A stretch of 18,780 nt of DNA from Candidatus Omnitrophota bacterium (GTDB lineage: Bacteria; Omnitrophota; Gorgyraeia; Duberdicusellales; 4484-171), in the NCBI GenBank assembly GCA_028717025.1, contig JAQUOR010000011.1, forward strand, positions 1-18,780, given 5' to 3'. Made by a program: the position numbers and the translations under genes. Shown one piece after another: positions 6,789 through 15,305 of the stretch; the first letter of the stretch is position 1, and the number at the start of each line of letters is the position of its first letter. The notes below the pieces were generated by a model. That model was given only the letters and a program-made list of their open reading frames with translations, was not told the DNA's origin and searched no databases.

Positions 6789-7695
6789 GTGTGTTATTGG
6801 GAAGGCGGCGGATGACGCCGATTAAGGGACTTATTTTTGAATGTATTTTAAACACCACGGGTATGCGGCGCTGGTCGGCGGTGAAATGGATAACTATTTT
6901 CTGTTCACCGGTAACATATTTGATCAAATTGGTAATCGGTTCTGCAGAAAATGTTATTATGGGTTTTGTGCCGCGTAATTTCATGCGTTGCAGCTTTCCC
7001 ACTTTGACCGTTACGTTCCATATTTCACCGTTATAAAGAATATTTAAGGGGTAATTGCTGGCCGGTTCAATTTCCATAAATCGAAAATAGTAGATAGCAG
7101 AGAGCAAATCCTGGGTATCGGTAGTAAGGGGTATGGTTAAACTCTTTTTACCGGTATATTCCCAGAGAGCGGTATTCTGTGCGTAGTCAAAGGTGATTTT
7201 TTCTTCGGTTATTTTTCTGCCATGCGTTTTACGCTTATAGAATCTAAGGGGTTGAAGGGTCTCTGTATCGATGTAAGTTTCTACATCATAACGGACGTTA
7301 TAAAAGAGCGAAAATAAGATACGCGGTTGCGCGTACGCGATAATGTGATAGCAGGGTTTACCGGCGACATCGACAACTCCTTTTACCTCGATGCGCATGC
7401 GCGCAGAGGGTACGCCGAAACAATCAAATATGTAATCGAACCTCTCCCCTACCTTAATTTCTTTTTTAGTTCGTTCCCGTACCGGTGTTACGGGGGCAGG
7501 TGTTATCGCTTTATCAGGTTCTTCCTGTTCCCTGGGTTCTTCCTGGAGCTTTGGAATAAAATCTTCAGACGGATCTATGCATAGCATCTGAGGATGATGC
7601 GCGCACGAGGAAAGAAACGTTATAAGCATAGAAAATAGTATTGCCCGAAAATGAATAGGGACGCAAGAGGCGTGCCGGAACGTTTTTATTTTCAT
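6784..7695 (-). CDS. DUF3108 domain lipoprotein
   Basis: A 303-residue envelope protein. The N-terminus has basic residues, a hydrophobic stretch (about 17-27) and a lipobox LSSC ending at Cys31, indicating lipidation and cleavage by signal peptidase II (lspA is in the same cluster). A Pro/Glu-rich linker (about 50-75) leads to a DUF3108-type beta-rich domain (about 80-295). Supporting features are GERFDYIFDCFGVPSARM, the VRYDVETYIDTETLQPLRF segment, and repeating short beta strands. The family is thought to be periplasmic or outer-membrane associated; its biochemical role is not established. The gene begins 4 bases after the FAH gene stop, with AGG seven bases before the ATG, so it belongs to the same operon. 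Confidence 0.82.
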   Translation of the reverse strand: MKIKTFRHASCVPIHFRAILFSMLITFLSSCAHHPQMLCIDPSEDFIPKLQEEPREQEEPDKAITPAPVTPVRERTKKEIKVGERFDYIFDCFGVPSARMRIEVKGVVDVAGKPCYHIIAYAQPRILFSLFYNVRYDVETYIDTETLQPLRFYKRKTHGRKITEEKITFDYAQNTALWEYTGKKSLTIPLTTDTQDLLSAIYYFRFMEIEPASNYPLNILYNGEIWNVTVKVGKLQRMKLRGTKPIITFSAEPITNLIKYVTGEQKIVIHFTADQRRIPVVFKIHSKISPLIGVIRRLPNNTR

Positions 7696-7699
7696 CGAA

Positions 7700-8455
7700 T
7701 TACCTGACGTAATTTTTTAATACGCCAATGCCTTGAATCGCCACTTCTACCATATCTCCTCTTTTAAGCGCTCCTATGCCGGGCGGCGTACCGGTCGAAA
7801 TAACGTCGCCTGCCTGCAGGGTCATTATTGATGAAATGAACGAAACCAGGCGCGCAACGGAAAAAATAAGGTTTGAAGTCGAAGAATTTTGGCGCAACGA
7901 CCCGTTTACGAATGATTTAACGGATAGATTTCCGGGAGCGAGTTTCGTTTCTATCCAGGGGCCCAAAGGACAGAACGTATCATACGATTTAGCCCTGGTC
8001 CATTGAACGTCTTTTCTCTGCTGGTCGCGCGCCGTAATATCGTTTAAACAGGTAAACCCAAGGATATATTTGTGTGCGTCCTGCGTGGTTACGTTTTTTG
8101 CCTCTTTTTTTATTACCAGGGCAAGCTCCGCTTCATAATCTAACCGACGGACACTTCCGGGATATTTAATGATAGCGCCGTAACCGATTATACTGGTGGG
8201 AGGCTTTAGGAAAATTATTGGTTGTTTTGGTATTTTTAAGCCCAGTTCCCTGGCGTGGTTTTTGTAATTTAAGCCGACGAGTATTATTTTTGAAGGATTC
8301 GCAGGAGCGACAATGCGTATGCCGGTTAAGGGTATTTTTTTTCTTACGGGCTGTATCTTTACGAAAGGTTCGTGCGCAAGCACCGTTACCTTTGTATCAT
8401 CCTCGATGATCCCCCAATACAATTTTGTATGGTAAAGAAAACGTATCAGCCGCAT
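7700..8455 (-). CDS. FAH-family hydrolase/hydratase/decarboxylase
   Basis: A 251-residue single-domain protein of the fumarylacetoacetate hydrolase superfamily (YcgM/FAHD1-like size). It acts on 2-oxo acids such as acylpyruvates, oxaloacetate or catechol-cleavage products. The divalent-metal ligands are all present: Glu108 and Glu110 in LDYEAELALV, and Asp139 in LNDITARDQQ. KSYDTFCPLGPW (156-167) and TGTPPGIG (221-228) are also typical. The exact substrate cannot be assigned. A 37-base gap separates it from aroA and only 4 bases from the lipoprotein gene. No aromatic catabolism genes are present, so a housekeeping role such as oxaloacetate or acylpyruvate clean-up is more likely than aromatic degradation; that is inference. 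Confidence 0.9.
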   Translation of the reverse strand: MRLIRFLYHTKLYWGIIEDDTKVTVLAHEPFVKIQPVRKKIPLTGIRIVAPANPSKIILVGLNYKNHARELGLKIPKQPIIFLKPPTSIIGYGAIIKYPGSVRRLDYEAELALVIKKEAKNVTTQDAHKYILGFTCLNDITARDQQRKDVQWTRAKSYDTFCPLGPWIETKLAPGNLSVKSFVNGSLRQNSSTSNLIFSVARLVSFISSIMTLQAGDVISTGTPPGIGALKRGDMVEVAIQGIGVLKNYVR

Positions 8456-8492
8456 ATGATTTATGAATGAAACCTTTGTTGAAAAAGTGCCG

Positions 8493-9827
8493 TCACGATA
8501 AGGATTCTATCAAAGAAATAAACTGCGGAAAAGACTTATCTATGCACAGTATGTTATCGATTGAGCTTACGCCTTTAAGGGCTTTTGCAAAAACAATTAA
8601 GCTCATTGCCGTACGATGGTCGGAATTACTCTCAAAAGGGTTATCCGTTGAAGCAGGCGTATAATCTTTGCCGCCTTCAATCACTAATTTTGTATCGTTA
8701 TCGTGACGCGAATCATGTATGCGGACACCCACTTTATCCAAATTTTCCATGATCGAGCGGATCCTGTCCGTTTCTTTAACGCGCAACTCCTTAATCCCCC
8801 TGATTTCCGTAGTGCCTTTGGCAAATGCGCTCGCTATGCAAAGAACAGGCACTTCATCGATCATTAAAGGTATCTCGAAAGGCTCGACTATCGTAGCCCG
8901 CAGGTGTGAGCTTTTCACGGTGATGTCCGCATAGGGTTCATAATTATTCTGTTTATTTTTGATGGTGATATCTGCACCCATACGTTTTAAAACATTTAAA
9001 AGACCGATGCGGGTAGGATTAATGTTTACGCTTTTTATGGTCAATTCGCTCTTTTCCAAAATAAGTCCCAAAACAATAAAAAAAGCAGCCGAAGAGAAAT
9101 CGCCCGGCACAAATAATTCTTTAGGAGAGATTAATTTTTCAACAGGCTTGCAGATTATTTTTTTATTATTTCCTGTTTTTATATCACCACCGAAAATTTT
9201 TAACATCCGTTCTGTATGGTCTCGCGATTGATAGGGCTCAGTGATTATGGTGTCTTGCTTTGCGTAAAGCGCGGCAAGCATTAAAGCCGATTTAACTTGA
9301 GCGCTTGCGATGGGAAGTTCAAATTCCCCTCCCCTTATTTCTTCTGCCGGTTCGATAAACAGCGGCGGATAAATTTTTTCACCGCTTCCGGTGATGTCCT
9401 GCCGGATAGTACCCTTTATCTTTGCTCCCATTTTTTGCAAAGGCAAGACAAGCCTTTCCATCGGCCGTCTTTCCAGGAGGGCCGAAGCTTCAAACAGCAC
9501 GGGGAATCGTTGACAGCACAGTGTGCCGCTTAAAATGCGCATGGTTGTTCCGGATTGTCCGGCAAAAAGTACAACAGGCATCTTTTTAGGTTTAAGTTTA
9601 AGGCCCGCGCCGACAATGGTAAGGGATTCTTCCTTCAAGTTTGCGGTTATTCCCAATCTTTCCATGCAATCCAAGGTTCGTAACGTATCGTCGCTTTTTA
9701 AGAATGGCTCAATGCGGGTCGACCCGTTAGAAAGCGAAGAAAGTATAATGGCCCTATGCGATATTGACTTATCGGGCGGGACGGCTATTCCTTTTTTAAT
9801 ATTCGATATTGGTTTTATATTGTACAT
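8493..9827 (-). CDS. aroA: 3-phosphoshikimate 1-carboxyvinyltransferase (EPSP synthase)
   Basis: Sixth step of the shikimate pathway: shikimate-3-phosphate plus phosphoenolpyruvate to EPSP. It is 444 residues, slightly above the usual length of about 430. Substrate and catalytic motifs are present: PDKSISHRA (18-26), the PEP-loop GQSGTTMR (90-97), SAQVKSALMLAAL (175-187), the catalytic Asp324 in IDEVPVL, KELRVKETDRI (346-356) and DHRTAM (403-408). The loop motif, with Thr after GT, resembles the Gram-positive type more than the E. coli type, and Gln91 replaces the usual Asn of GNSGTT. The gene lies 75 bases downstream of the rluD stop, across a CACAGAT repeat; no strong ribosome-binding site is seen. 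Confidence 0.96.
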   Translation of the reverse strand: MYNIKPISNIKKGIAVPPDKSISHRAIILSSLSNGSTRIEPFLKSDDTLRTLDCMERLGITANLKEESLTIVGAGLKLKPKKMPVVLFAGQSGTTMRILSGTLCCQRFPVLFEASALLERRPMERLVLPLQKMGAKIKGTIRQDITGSGEKIYPPLFIEPAEEIRGGEFELPIASAQVKSALMLAALYAKQDTIITEPYQSRDHTERMLKIFGGDIKTGNNKKIICKPVEKLISPKELFVPGDFSSAAFFIVLGLILEKSELTIKSVNINPTRIGLLNVLKRMGADITIKNKQNNYEPYADITVKSSHLRATIVEPFEIPLMIDEVPVLCIASAFAKGTTEIRGIKELRVKETDRIRSIMENLDKVGVRIHDSRHDNDTKLVIEGGKDYTPASTDNPFESNSDHRTAMSLIVFAKALKGVSSIDNILCIDKSFPQFISLIESLS

Positions 9828-9848
9828 TTTTTATGGCCATATTTTTTA

Positions 9849-9911
9849 CACAGATTCACATAGATAGGAATCGCAGATGAACGCAGATAAATTCATCTGT
9901 GGCTATCTGTG
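9849..9911. repeat. CACAGAT-type inverted repeat between rluD and aroA
   Basis: Units on the plus strand are CACAGAT (9849), CATAGAT (9859), CGCAGAT (9872), CGCAGAT (9882), and then inverted copies ATCTGTG (9895 and 9905). CGCAGATGAA (9872-9881) pairs with TTCATCTGTG (9892-9901), and CACAGAT (9849-9855) with ATCTGTG (9905-9911), making a two-stem hairpin. The array runs into the 3' end of rluD: its last codons (CAC AGA) and TAG stop are made of repeat sequence. Confidence 0.85.
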
Positions 9912-10796
9912 CTCCTCAATAAACTTCTCAAACCTTTGGGGCATGGCTGAAGTAAACTCCATAAACGAAGCCTCGCGCGGATGATAGAGCCCCAGTTTAT
10001 GCGCATGCAATAAAAGCTCAGAGTAACCGTCATTCGTGCCGTATTTGCTGTCGCCGACAATCGGGTGCTCCAGAAATTTTAGATGGACCCGTATCTGATG
10101 CATTCTTCCGGTAAACGGTTTTATTGAAAACAGCGTCGATTCTCTTAAGTGCTTGAGGACAGAAAAATCAGTTAACGCTGTCTTGGCGTTAGTGAAACTG
10201 ATTTTCATTTTAAGCCTGTTCTTCGGGTCTCTGGCTAAGGGAAGATTGACCGTCAAATTTTCCTTATTGACCTTGCCCCAGCAAATTGCCAGATATTCTT
10301 TTTTTATCTGACGTTTGCGGAATTGCTCAATAAGATGTAAATGAGCGAAATTATTTTTTGCCAGCACCATCACGCCGCTTGTTTCTTTATCCAGGCGATG
10401 CACCACTCCGGGCCGCGTCTGGCTTACCGTCGAAAGCTCTTTGCCCATAAACAGAAGCGCATTTATCAGCGTATCCTGGCTGTTTACGTGCGGCGGATGC
10501 ACCGTAAGGCCTGTCGGTTTATCGACGACGATAATGTCAGGATCTTCATAAATAATCTTAACCGTAAAGGCAAAAGGTTTCAATAAATCTTTTTTCTCTT
10601 CATCAAAGGTTACGGCTATTTCATCGTTCTCTTTAAGCGCGTAGCTTGGTTTCTTAAAAACACCCTTAACCGTTACTTTCTTGTTTTTAATCAAAGCGTT
10701 GAGTTTCGTCCTTGAAAAAGAATCCAGGTTTTTCTGCAGGAAAATATCCAGGCGCTTCCCGCTCCAATCTTTCGATATCGTAAATCTTTTTTCCAT
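9903..10796 (-). CDS. rluD: RluA/RluD-family 23S rRNA pseudouridine synthase
   Basis: This protein isomerises uridines in ribosomal RNA, most likely 23S helix 69 if it is a true RluD. It is 297 residues, with an N-terminal S4 RNA-binding domain (about 13-62) and a catalytic domain containing HRLDKETSG (133-141), with Asp136 the nucleophile, and GRMHQIRVHL (230-239). The C-terminus ends EEHR, and its last two codons plus stop fall within a CACAGAT repeat, so the natural C-terminus may have been altered slightly. The start is 17 bases downstream of lspA. The RluD subtype is inferred from the lspA-rluD neighbourhood; assignment to the RluA superfamily is firm. Confidence 0.92.
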   Translation of the reverse strand: MEKRFTISKDWSGKRLDIFLQKNLDSFSRTKLNALIKNKKVTVKGVFKKPSYALKENDEIAVTFDEEKKDLLKPFAFTVKIIYEDPDIIVVDKPTGLTVHPPHVNSQDTLINALLFMGKELSTVSQTRPGVVHRLDKETSGVMVLAKNNFAHLHLIEQFRKRQIKKEYLAICWGKVNKENLTVNLPLARDPKNRLKMKISFTNAKTALTDFSVLKHLRESTLFSIKPFTGRMHQIRVHLKFLEHPIVGDSKYGTNDGYSELLLHAHKLGLYHPREASFMEFTSAMPQRFEKFIEEHR

Positions 10797-10813
10797 AGTA
10801 AAGGATGCGTATA

Positions 10814-11311
10814 TTATGGCGTCTGCTTCGCGCGTGATTTTTTGAAAGAATCGATGAGCAAAAGCCCCGCACCCGTATTGATGGATGCATCCGAAAGGTT
10901 AAAAACTGGCCAGACGCGTACGTCGATATAATCCACTACGTAGCCTAAGAAAATGCGGTCATAAAGGTTTGAAGCCGCACCCCCGATAATAAGACCGCAG
11001 GCAATCAGAAAAAGCAGATTTTTATTATTTTCCCGTTTAATAAAACTCAAGAAGAAAATAATAAAAAATATGCTGGTGTATGCAAGGAGCGTGGTCTTGC
11101 CCTTTAAAATCCCGAAGGCAGCGCCGGGGTTAAATACCACGGTTATGTGAAGGATGTTTTTTATGAGGGGAATGGATTGTGAGGGGAATGTTTGGCGCAG
11201 ATAATTCTTGATAAAAAAATCAGACGCAAAAATTATTCCAGCAACGAGCCAGATCGCCCCATTGTTTATGCGCCAGTTTCTTTTTCCTGTTTTTCCTGGC
11301 ATTTTTTGCAT
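10814..11311 (-). CDS. lspA: Lipoprotein signal peptidase (signal peptidase II)
   Basis: An inner-membrane aspartyl protease that removes signal peptides from prolipoproteins after lipidation. It is 165 residues with four hydrophobic segments (about 18-34, 50-68, 74-92, 98-115) plus a final helix after 140. The two catalytic aspartates are seen in NLYDR (Asp118) and FNLSDASI (Asp141), with FNPGAAFGIL (60-69) also conserved. The ATG at 11311 lies inside the 3' end of the TraR gene (46-base overlap); a second ATG at 11302 would still overlap by 37 bases. No in-frame ATG, GTG or TTG occurs between the TraR stop and the first helix, so the overlap looks genuine. A lipoprotein substrate is encoded downstream. 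Confidence 0.95.
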   Translation of the reverse strand: MQKMPGKTGKRNWRINNGAIWLVAGIIFASDFFIKNYLRQTFPSQSIPLIKNILHITVVFNPGAAFGILKGKTTLLAYTSIFFIIFFLSFIKRENNKNLLFLIACGLIIGGAASNLYDRIFLGYVVDYIDVRVWPVFNLSDASINTGAGLLLIDSFKKSRAKQTP

Positions 11312-11658
11312 TTTTTAACGTATGGTATCGCGTTAAGGCGCGTTTTTGCGATAGGTTTTTCGCAGGCCTTACAAAATCCGTATGTTTTATCGTCTATCAT
11401 TTTCAGCGCTTCTTCTATTTCAAGCAGCATCGAGCGTTCGTCGGATACCAAGCCGAGATTGAAATCTCTTTCGTAATTATCCGTAGCAACGTCAGCCATG
11501 TGGAGGGAGTAGCCGGACATATCGCCTGATATATCTTTCTGGGATTTCATGAGGGTATTTTCGGAAATTTCTTTTATCTGCCCCATGATCTGCTCTTTGA
11601 GGTTAACGAGTTTTTCGCGAAAGCCCGTCAATTCTTTTTTGTTGAACTTTTTTTTCAT
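11266..11658 (-). CDS. TraR/DksA-family zinc-finger protein
   Basis: A 130-residue protein with a predicted coiled coil (about 5-90) followed by a C4 zinc finger: Cys96, Cys99, Cys117 and Cys120 in FCKACEKPI and KKCKKC. The segment HMADVATDNYERDF (53-66) matches the signature of the Bacillus YteA/DksA-like group. Members bind RNA polymerase through the secondary channel or are of unknown role. The ATG overlaps the ileS TGA (ATGA) and is preceded by AAAGGAGG at 11665-11672, 6 bases away, the best ribosome-binding site in the window. Its place between ileS and lspA suggests a housekeeping regulator rather than a plasmid TraR. The specific function is not certain. Confidence 0.9.
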   Translation of the reverse strand: MKKKFNKKELTGFREKLVNLKEQIMGQIKEISENTLMKSQKDISGDMSGYSLHMADVATDNYERDFNLGLVSDERSMLLEIEEALKMIDDKTYGFCKACEKPIAKTRLNAIPYVKKCKKCQEKQEKETGA

Positions 11659-14396
11659 ACGTGTCCTCCTTTAAGTGTTGTTGCGCAGCGTTTACAGACA
11701 TCAGGGAATTGCGGCTCTACTCCAACGTCTTCTTTCCAATTCCAGCAGCGTAAACATTTTTGCCCTTGCGCTTTAGTTACGATAATACGATGGGCACCTT
11801 TCATAAGCGTTACTTTCGAAACGATGAATACTTCCCGTAACGTGTCGGGATAATTAAGGTAAAAATCGTAATCAGGCTGCTCAAGGTGTAATTCAATCGC
11901 TGCTTCAAGGGAACTGCCGATTGAGCCTTGTTCCCGGTGTTTTTCGATTTCTTTTAAAACATCTTCGCGTAAAGCGCGTATTTTTTCCCAGCGCGCCCCT
12001 AACGCATCGTTCTTCCACTGCGGCATACGTTCACTATCAAGGAGCGTGGCAAAAATTGTTTTTTCTTTTTCCGGAAGTTTCCATGCGGCGTATGCTTCTT
12101 CCGCCGTGAACGAGAGAATGGGAGCGCTCACTTTAAGGAGAACTTTCAAGATATAACAAAGAACAAACTGACACGAACGTCTTTCTTTCGATTTTGGAGA
12201 GAAAGTATATAGTCTATCCTTTAAAATGTCAAGATAAAAAGAACTTAAATCGAGATTGCAGAAATTAAAAATCTTCTGGCATACTTTGTAAAACGCATAC
12301 GAATCGTACGAAGAAGTAATTTCTTCCAGGACCATTGTGGTACGCGAAAGCATGTATCGGTCTACCTCAAGCAGATCATCGTAGGCGGTGGCGTTTTCTG
12401 TTTCGTTAAAATCGGAGAGGTTGCCGATAATAAAACGAATGGTGTTGCGTACCTTTCGATAGATGTCAACAAGTTGTTTTATGATGCCGTCAGAGATTTT
12501 AACGTCCTCGCTGTAGTCGCTGTACGCTGACCATAAGCGCAGGATCTCGGCTCCGTATTTTTTGCTGATTTCCTGAGGGGCAATGACATTGCCCAGCGAT
12601 TTTGACATTTTGCGCCCTTCCCCGTCAACCACAAAGCCGTGCGTCAGTATCGTTTTAAAGGGTGCCGTGCCTTCTTTTGCAACTGAAGGGATCAATGAAA
12701 CCTGAAACCACCCTCTGTGCTGGTCACTTCCTTCTAAATACATATCCGCGGGAAATTTAAGTGCGGGGTTATTCTGTACGACGGCAAAAAAACTTGCTCC
12801 TGACTCAAACCAGACATCCAGGATGTCGAATTCTTTGGTAAACTCTTTATTGCCGCATTTCGGGCAGCTGAATCCTTTGGGAAGAAAATCCTCTAAATTT
12901 TGCGTAAACCAGGAATCAGAGCCTTTTACGCGGAATATATCGGCAACAACAGCAAGAATCTCTTTATCTAAAGTTACTTCATCGCATTTTTTGCATTTTA
13001 CTGCCGGGATAGGAACACCCCAGAGTCTCTGGCGTGAAAGGCACCAGTCCGGACGCTCCGTGAGCATTCCCCGCATCCTCTCTTTGCCGCTTGAAGGAAA
13101 CCAGGCTATTTTTTCGATCTCCTTAAGAGCTTTTTCCCGTAGACCATTGTGGTCTATTTTTAAAAACCACTGATTTGTTGCGCGGAAAATTATTGGATTT
13201 TTGCAGCGCCAGCAATGCGGGTATGAATGCGAAATCCTTTCATGCTTGAGGAGTGCGTCGTTACCCGTGAGCATTTCTATTACCGTTTCGTTCGCTTCTT
13301 TAATATTTTTTCCTTTGAAAGCAGCAGGTTCTTCAAAGATACCTTTATCATTAACCGGCATAATGACCGGCAGATCGTAATGCCGCGTCAGAGAAAAATC
13401 TTCTTCACCATGGCCCGGCGCGATATGGACGCAACCGCTGCCGTCTTCCCGTGAAACAAAATCCGCCAATACTACCTGTGAAACACGTGATAAAAACGGG
13501 TGTTGCAATGCAATACGTTCAAGCTGCGAGCCCTTAAAAGATTTTAGTATTGTAAGGGCAAATCCAAATTTTTCTTCTAAGCGCGAGCGCAAGTCAGCCG
13601 CGACGATCATGATTTTTTCGTTACCTTTCACGAGGCAGTATTCAAAGTTTGGTTGCACCGCTACCGCAACGTTAGAAACCAGTGTCCAGGGCGTGGTCGT
13701 CCAGACAAGAAAATGGACATTTGTTTCCGCAAAGAAGCCTTTATCGTCGATGACTTTGAAAAGAAAATAAATGGAATGAGATTCTTTATCGGCATATTCC
13801 ACTTCTGCTTCTGCCAAGGCGGTTTCACAGGTTGCGCACCAGTTGACAGGTTTTCTGCCGCGGTAAATATAGCCGGAAGCACTTAAATATTCAAGGAGCT
13901 TAATAGTTGCATGTTCATACCCGGGAGCAAGGGTTAAATATGGATTGTTAAAGTCGCTAAAAATACCCAGGTGTTTAAAATCCTCTTTTTGCAAATCCAC
14001 AAATTTAAGAGCAAAATCTTTCGCTTTTTTACGAAAATCAGCGATGTTAACGTCGTGTTTTGTCTGTTTTAATTCTTTGAATAACTGATGTTCGACAGGA
14101 AGACCGTGGCAGTCCCAGCCGATGATGAAAGGGCAGCGGTAACCGCTCATGATCTTGTATTTGATGACGATATCTTTGAGGATCTTATTTAACGCATGAC
14201 CTGTGTGGATTGCGCCGTTTGCGTATGGGGGGCCGTCGTGAAGAATGAATTTTTCTTTTCCTTCCCTTGCCTTTAAGAGAAACTCGTAAATATCGAGCTC
14301 CTGCCAGAGCGCAAGCGTTGCCGGTTCAAGCTGCGTAAGGTTGGCCTTCATCGAGAACTGGGTTTGAGGCAGGTTTAACGTATTTTTATATTCCAT
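11655..14396 (-). CDS. ileS: Isoleucyl-tRNA synthetase
   Basis: Class I synthetase charging tRNA-Ile. It is 913 residues, normal for the bacterial type. The HIGH motif is in PPYANGAIHTGH (56-67), GWDCHGLPVE (93-102) is diagnostic, and the CP1 editing domain contains WTTTPWTL (232-239) and HIAPGHGEEDF (324-334). DILDVWFESG follows at 524-533 and KMSKS at 596-600. A C-terminal zinc finger has Cys881, Cys884, Cys901 and Cys904 (CLRCWNW, CKRC), typical of the bacterial form with intact C-terminal tRNA recognition. It begins 6 bases after the kinase stop and ends in ATGA with the TraR gene. Unlike valS it carries no repeat insertions. Confidence 0.98.
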   Translation of the reverse strand: MEYKNTLNLPQTQFSMKANLTQLEPATLALWQELDIYEFLLKAREGKEKFILHDGPPYANGAIHTGHALNKILKDIVIKYKIMSGYRCPFIIGWDCHGLPVEHQLFKELKQTKHDVNIADFRKKAKDFALKFVDLQKEDFKHLGIFSDFNNPYLTLAPGYEHATIKLLEYLSASGYIYRGRKPVNWCATCETALAEAEVEYADKESHSIYFLFKVIDDKGFFAETNVHFLVWTTTPWTLVSNVAVAVQPNFEYCLVKGNEKIMIVAADLRSRLEEKFGFALTILKSFKGSQLERIALQHPFLSRVSQVVLADFVSREDGSGCVHIAPGHGEEDFSLTRHYDLPVIMPVNDKGIFEEPAAFKGKNIKEANETVIEMLTGNDALLKHERISHSYPHCWRCKNPIIFRATNQWFLKIDHNGLREKALKEIEKIAWFPSSGKERMRGMLTERPDWCLSRQRLWGVPIPAVKCKKCDEVTLDKEILAVVADIFRVKGSDSWFTQNLEDFLPKGFSCPKCGNKEFTKEFDILDVWFESGASFFAVVQNNPALKFPADMYLEGSDQHRGWFQVSLIPSVAKEGTAPFKTILTHGFVVDGEGRKMSKSLGNVIAPQEISKKYGAEILRLWSAYSDYSEDVKISDGIIKQLVDIYRKVRNTIRFIIGNLSDFNETENATAYDDLLEVDRYMLSRTTMVLEEITSSYDSYAFYKVCQKIFNFCNLDLSSFYLDILKDRLYTFSPKSKERRSCQFVLCYILKVLLKVSAPILSFTAEEAYAAWKLPEKEKTIFATLLDSERMPQWKNDALGARWEKIRALREDVLKEIEKHREQGSIGSSLEAAIELHLEQPDYDFYLNYPDTLREVFIVSKVTLMKGAHRIIVTKAQGQKCLRCWNWKEDVGVEPQFPDVCKRCATTLKGGHV

Positions 14397-14402
14397 ATAT
14401 GC

Positions 14403-15305
14403 CTATCTAAAACAGGTAAGTGTAACGAATTTTTTCAAACGTTTTCTAATGTCATTTTTGTTGATTTCAAGCAACCGTTGCACGCTGAATTTTTCAACCG
14501 CAAACGTCGCCATGATAGTTCCGTATACCACGGCCTTACGCAGGTTGACATCAGTGATTTTGCCGCAGCGCGCAAGGAAGCCGATGAATCCTCCCGCAAA
14601 GGTGTCCCCTGCACCGGTAGGGTCAAACACCGATTCCAGAAGAAACGCAGGAACGCAAAAAACAGAATTTTTGCCAAAGAGAAGCGCCCCATGCTCTCCT
14701 TTCTTGATAATCACGCGTTTTACGCCGAATTTCATTATCGCGCGCGCCGCACGCACAAGGTTGTTTTCTCCCGAGAGCTGTCGCGCTTCCGCGTCATTAA
14801 GCAAGAAGATATCCACGTGTTTTAAAAAGCGTACAAGATGGTCCTTTTTGCTCGCAATCCAGTGGTTCATGGTATCGCATATTACCATTTTCGGGGAACG
14901 TACCTGTTTTAAAACCTGTTCTTGTATCTGAGGGTCTATGTTCGCAAGAAATACATAGTCACTTAAAGTATATTTCTCCGGCAGTACAGGGTTAAAATGC
15001 GAGAATACGTTTAAGTGCGTAGCAAGGGTCTTGGCGCTGTTGAAGTCCCAGGTATATTCGCCCTTCCAGCGAAACGTCCGTCCCCTTTCGACTTTTAATC
15101 CCGCGGTATCGATATTGCGTTGCTTAAAGAGCTCGATATAGCGGGAAGGAAAATCCTCGCCTACCACGGCGACCAGTTTCACGGGGCTAAAAAAGCTGGC
15201 GCTTAAGGATGCGTAGGTAGCAGAACCTCCGAGCGCCTCTTTACACGAGCCAAGAGGTGTCGCAATGGTGTCAAACGCAACTGAACCGACTACCAGAATG
15301 CTCAT
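14403..15305 (-). CDS. PfkB-family carbohydrate or nucleoside kinase
   Basis: A 300-residue ribokinase-fold kinase. Visible features are the N-terminal strand and substrate motif (ILVVGSVAFDTI), LGGSATYASLSAS near 25-37, and DPTGAGDTFAGGF (228-240), with Asp234 the catalytic base. An early segment with TFRWKGEYTWDFN (77-89) may shape the substrate pocket. The ATG overlaps the mtnP stop as ATGA, so the two products are made together. This suggests a substrate linked to methylthioadenosine breakdown or purine/ribose recycling (adenosine, ribose or a 5-deoxyribose derivative). MtnP already yields a phosphorylated sugar, so a methylthioribose kinase role is not required. The substrate is unassigned. 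Confidence 0.88.
   Translation of the reverse strand: MSILVVGSVAFDTIATPLGSCKEALGGSATYASLSASFFSPVKLVAVVGEDFPSRYIELFKQRNIDTAGLKVERGRTFRWKGEYTWDFNSAKTLATHLNVFSHFNPVLPEKYTLSDYVFLANIDPQIQEQVLKQVRSPKMVICDTMNHWIASKKDHLVRFLKHVDIFLLNDAEARQLSGENNLVRAARAIMKFGVKRVIIKKGEHGALLFGKNSVFCVPAFLLESVFDPTGAGDTFAGGFIGFLARCGKITDVNLRKAVVYGTIMATFAVEKFSVQRLLEINKNDIRKRLKKFVTLTCFR

Noticed and set aside
8493..9827. Glyphosate-insensitive class of AroA inferred from the GQSGTT loop
   Set aside because: The key Gly of the loop is unchanged, and one Asn-to-Gln difference is not enough to assign inhibitor class.
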